Translations under genes and position numbers: made by a program
Shown here: piece after piece, positions 59,799 through 64,000 of the stretch
Layout: the number at the start of each line of letters is the position of its first letter
Position numbering within the stretch: the first letter of the stretch is position 1
The notes under the pieces: model-generated
What the model was told of the DNA's origin: nothing
Seen by the model: only the letters and a program-made list of their open reading frames with translations
Database searches by the model: none
Origin: Thauera sp. 28
Lineage (GTDB): Bacteria; Pseudomonadota; Gammaproteobacteria; Burkholderiales; Rhodocyclaceae
Direction of reading: 5' to 3'
NCBI RefSeq assembly: GCF_000310145.2
Contig: NZ_AMXA01000014.1
Location: forward strand, 1 to 64,000
DNA: 64,000 nucleotides

Positions 59799-61247
59799 TC
59801 AGCTGGCGGTGCGGCCGTAGTTGTCCTCGAAACGCACGATGTCATCCTCGCCAAGATAGCTGCCAGATTGCACCTCGATGATCTCCAGCGGCAGCTTGCC
59901 CGGGTTGGCGAGGCGATGCGTGTGTCCCAGCGGAATGTAGGTGGATTCGTTCTCGCCGAGCAGGAAGGTCCGGTCGCCATTGGTGACCTCGGCCGTACCC
60001 TTCACCACGATCCAGTGTTCGGCGCGGTGATGATGCATCTGCAGGCTGAGCTTGGCGCCGGGATTGACGACGATGCGCTTGACCTGAAAACGCTCGCCGG
60101 CGTCGATCGAGTCGTACCAGCCCCAGGGCCGGTACACCTTGCGATGGCTCTGCGTCAGGCTGCGGCCTTCGGCCTTCAGGCGCGCCACGACCTTCTTGAC
60201 GTCCTGCGTTCGCTCCTTGTGCGCGACCATCACCGCATCCGGCGTCTCGACCACGATCATGTCCTCGCAGCCGATCGCGGCGACCAAACGGCTGCCGGCA
60301 TGTACCAGAGTGTTCCGGCTTGATTCGAACAGCACCTCGCCGCGCGCGGCGTTACCGTCTGCATCCTTGTCCGAGACGGCCCATAGCGCATCCCAGGCAC
60401 CAACGTCCGACCAGCCGGCGGATAAGGGTACGACCACCCCCTGCCCCAGCTCCGGCGCTTCGGCGATGCGTTCCATGACCGCGTAGTCGATCGAATCGCT
60501 CGGGCTGGCCTCGAAGGCGGGGGCGTCAAGGCGGATGAAGTCCGCATCCGTGCTGCGGGCGGTAAAAGCGCGCGCGCAGGCGGCTTCCATGTCGGGATTG
60601 AAACGCGCGATCGCCTGACGCCACACCGAGGCCTTCATCATGAAGATGCCGCTGTTCCAGAAGTAGGCCCCGCTCGCGACATAGCGCTCGGCAGTGGCGC
60701 GGTCCGGCTTCTCGACGAACTCGGCCAGGCCACGTGCCGTGCCGGTGTCGGCAACCGGGGCCCCGGCTCGGATGTAGCCGTAGCCGGTCTCAGGCCGGTC
60801 CGGCACGATGCCGAAGGTCACCAGCGCACCTCCTGCGGCGGCTCGCGCGCCTTCTGCGATCGCCTGCTGGAAGGCCGTGACATCGCTGATCACGTGGTCG
60901 GCTGGCATCACCAGCAGCACCGGATCACCCTCCTCCAGTGCAGCCAATGCCGCCAGCGTGAGCGCTGGCGCCGTATTGCGACCGACCGGCTCGAGCACGA
61001 TCTGCGGCGCTCGTACGCCGATCTGGCGCAATTGCTCGGCGATGATGAAGCGGTATTCCTCGTTGGTAACGATCAGCGGCCGAGGATCGACCTCGGCGCC
61101 AGCAAAGCCCTTCAGGCGGACCGCGGTCTCCTGCAGCAGGGACAGTTCGCCGGTCAGCGGCAGCAACTGCTTGGGGTAACTTTCACGCGAGGCAGGCCAC
61201 AGGCGGGTGCCTGAGCCGCCGGAAAGGATCACGCTCTTGATGGTCAT
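59799..61247 (-). CDS. manC: Mannose-1-phosphate guanylyltransferase / mannose-6-phosphate isomerase
   Basis: Bifunctional 482-aa enzyme supplying GDP-mannose for surface polysaccharides. N-terminal nucleotidyltransferase with GGSGTRLWPASR and the FVEKPD motif; C-terminal cupin isomerase with LQMHHHRAEHW metal residues. Same strand as rfbD and rfbB, 18 bases after rfbD, so it is part of one sugar-nucleotide operon. Confidence 0.93.
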   Translation of the reverse strand: MTIKSVILSGGSGTRLWPASRESYPKQLLPLTGELSLLQETAVRLKGFAGAEVDPRPLIVTNEEYRFIIAEQLRQIGVRAPQIVLEPVGRNTAPALTLAALAALEEGDPVLLVMPADHVISDVTAFQQAIAEGARAAAGGALVTFGIVPDRPETGYGYIRAGAPVADTGTARGLAEFVEKPDRATAERYVASGAYFWNSGIFMMKASVWRQAIARFNPDMEAACARAFTARSTDADFIRLDAPAFEASPSDSIDYAVMERIAEAPELGQGVVVPLSAGWSDVGAWDALWAVSDKDADGNAARGEVLFESSRNTLVHAGSRLVAAIGCEDMIVVETPDAVMVAHKERTQDVKKVVARLKAEGRSLTQSHRKVYRPWGWYDSIDAGERFQVKRIVVNPGAKLSLQMHHHRAEHWIVVKGTAEVTNGDRTFLLGENESTYIPLGHTHRLANPGKLPLEIIEVQSGSYLGEDDIVRFEDNYGRTAS

Positions 61248-61265
61248 GGTCGGGAGTGTCCTTGG

Positions 61266-62152
61266 TCAGGTCTGCAGTTCGCGCAACATGCGCGCGACGC
61301 CGTCGCGCCAGTCTGGCAGGTGGAGCCCGAAGGCATGGCGCAGCTTGGTGGTGTCGAGGCGGGAATTGAGCGGACGCACGGCCGCGGTGGGATAGTCGGC
61401 GCTACCGATCCTGGCGATCTCGCGTACCTTGAGCGCGCGCCCGAGGTTGCGCGCTTCGTCAATGACGAACTGTGCATACCCGTGCCAACTCGTCACGCCG
61501 GCCGCGGCGAGGTGGTAGGTGCCATCAAGCTCCGGCCGGCTCAGGCAGGCGCGCAGGGCGTGGGCGCTGACGTCTGCAATGAGATCTGCGCCGGTGGGGG
61601 CGCCGAACTGATCGGCGATCACGCTCAGCACCTCGCGTTCGGCCGCCAGCCGCAGCATGGTGCGCGCAAAGTTTCCGCCGCGTGCAGCATGGACCCAGGA
61701 TGTACGCAGGATCAGATGCCGGCAAGCACTTTCGCGGATCGCCTGCTCGCCCTCAAGCTTGGTACGCCCATACACCGACAGCGGTCCGGTTGCATCGGCC
61801 TCCGTCCAGGCTCGCTCGCCACTGCCGTCGAAGACATAGTCAGTCGAGTAATGCACCAGCAGGGCGCCCGCATCGCGGGCTGCACCGGCGAGTGCCCCCA
61901 CCGCCTCGGCGTTGATGAGACGAGCCTGGGCGGCTTCGGTCTCCGCCTTGTCCACCGCGGTGTAGGCCGCGGCATTGACGATCACCGTTGGTGCCACACG
62001 GCCTATGGTGCTGGTCAGTTCATCCGGGCGAGAGAGGTCTCCGCACAGGCCTGCGTCTGCATGGCGATCGAGCGCGACCAGCTCGCCGAGCGGCGCGAGT
62101 GCGCGCTGCAACTCCCAGCCCACCTGGCCGTTGCGGCCCAGCAGCAGTATCC

Positions 62153-62156
<4 letters not shown>
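61266..62156 (-). CDS. rfbD: dTDP-4-dehydrorhamnose reductase
   Basis: Last step of dTDP-L-rhamnose synthesis, NAD(P)H-dependent. The 296-aa SDR enzyme begins [20 protein letters not shown] (nucleotide site) and has [10 protein letters not shown] (YxxxK catalytic pair). It overlaps rfbB by 4 bases (ATGA). rfbA and rfbC are not seen in the window. Confidence 0.94.
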
Positions 62157-63229
<1,073 letters not shown>

Positions 63230-63416
63230 GATACGGCTCCTGTCCTGATTGCAAAGGCTGGATTATGGCATCGGGAAGCGGCCGGGCACAGTCCGGATGT
63301 GGCAGCTGGCACCTGCGGCACCGTGGTCGGGCCCTGGCGGGTCTTTCGAGGTGGGGCCCGGGGCGCCAAGAGACATGATTGCGTCGCTCCAGCGGCTGTT
63401 CCCGTGGCGCCTCGCG

Positions 63417-64000
63417 TTACATCGCGAGGCGTTCGGCGTAGCCCGTCATCTCGAGATAGCCTTCACCGATCGCACGCGCCTCGTCTGCCGCACCCAGTTC
63501 GAACAGGCGAACCGCGCCCTCCCAGTAGATCGCCCCGGTCGACGCGCGGCTGTCCAGTTCCTGGTCATCGATCAACGGTCGCAGGCGCAGGCGGCGCCCG
63601 GCGAGCTCGATCTCCCACTCCACCGGGTAGCGGATGCCGGTGCGCGGTGATTGCCAGTGGCGCAGCGGGGTAAAACGCAGCTCGTCGGGGCCATGGATGC
63701 GCGAGGCACCGTCCTCTTCGCTCAGCGTGCCTGCATGCCAGAGCGCCCTGCCCTCGCCATCGCGCATCTGAAAGGCCATCAGTCCGCCGCCGCCATACAG
63801 ATTGATACCGACCCAGTCCCAGCCGCGCGCGCCTTCGGGCAGGATCTCGCTAGACCACTCGTGATCGAGCCAGGCATGGCCCTCAACCTCGCGCACCGTG
63901 CCGCCGATACGCATGCGCCCGCCCACCATCATCTGTGGTCGGCTGTAGTAATAGCTGGCATTGAGTGGATCCGGCGCCTTCTGGCTGAAGCCCTGCTTGC
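63417..64000 (-). CDS. CrtC/AttH-like (carotenoid 1,2-hydratase family) protein, 5' end missing
   Basis: The frame runs off the right edge of the window; an ATG at 63932 is internal. The visible ~194 residues include FSQKAPDPLNASYYYSRPQ, GHAWLDHEWSSEIL, GWDWVGINLYGGGGLMAFQM and YWEGAV, typical of the AttH/CrtC lipocalin-like family (predicted lipoproteins often next to ABC transporters). Carotenoid hydratase activity is not implied by this family membership. It is on the same strand as rfbB but with a spacer. Confidence 0.75.
   Translation of the reverse strand, partial: KQGFSQKAPDPLNASYYYSRPQMMVGGRMRIGGTVREVEGHAWLDHEWSSEILPEGARGWDWVGINLYGGGGLMAFQMRDGEGRALWHAGTLSEEDGASRIHGPDELRFTPLRHWQSPRTGIRYPVEWEIELAGRRLRLRPLIDDQELDSRASTGAIYWEGAVRLFELGAADEARAIGEGYLEMTGYAERLAM

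Overview
The window is high-GC proteobacterial chromosome. Gene content and order (5S rRNA type, ispDF, AmmeMemoRadiSam operon, ompR/envZ pair, acyl-CoA and ETF genes, bidirectional Hox hydrogenase, dTDP-rhamnose genes) suggest a betaproteobacterium of the Rhodocyclales (Azoarcus/Thauera/Aromatoleum type). That placement is inference from protein recall; no search was run.

Layout. 1-125: 3' tail of a 5S rRNA with its terminator. 0.1-9.3 kb: DNA repair (tag, mfd), M48 protease lipoprotein, corA, a GGDEF-EAL protein and a small metalloprotease-like protein. 9.3-12.5 kb: a hydrolase, then the overlapping AmmeMemoRadiSam operon amrB-amrA-amrS. 12.6-14.4 kb: isoprenoid genes ispD-ispF plus thpR, coupled by ATGA overlaps. 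14.6-22.6 kb: host-attachment protein, flavodoxin-like protein, MtfA-like peptidase, relA, and divergent ppk/ppx. 22.6-26.2 kb: an MCE/Mla-type lipid transporter (permease, ATPase, MCE protein, auxiliary lipoprotein). 26.2-34.7 kb: acyl-CoA metabolism (ligase, enoyl-CoA hydratase, TetR regulator, EtfBA, acyl-CoA dehydrogenase) with a CbiM-like permease. 34.8-39 kb: ppiC, bolA, yciI, yciB and an EnvZ/OmpR-like two-component pair. 39.2-45.5 kb: tsaB, rimI, family-4 uracil-DNA glycosylase, lplT, a LysR regulator and radA. 45.5-50.6 kb: the NAD-coupled [NiFe] hydrogenase operon hoxFUYH and its maturation protease.

50.74-59.48 kb is a complete filamentous phage (inovirus) prophage of about 8.7 kb. 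Reading left to right it has a leftward membrane-anchored repressor, an operator/promoter region, two small ORFs, Rep, a DUF4417-like protein, a small ORF, an ssDNA-binding-like protein, a small membrane protein, a leaderless 44-aa coat protein, a 33-aa minor coat candidate, a TspB-like adsorption protein, a DUF2523-type pVI, Zot, a small membrane protein, a leftward orphan cytosine-methyltransferase module, and a hairpin-rich intergenic region. There is no integrase. Both ends carry dif-like sequence, so integration by host XerCD is proposed. The methyltransferase gene is open in two frames over its whole length, and both frames look like phage protein sequence; this is the most unusual feature of the window.

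After the prophage come tRNA-Leu(UAG), a mannose-1-phosphate guanylyltransferase/isomerase, rfbD, rfbB, and a CrtC/AttH-like protein running off the right edge.
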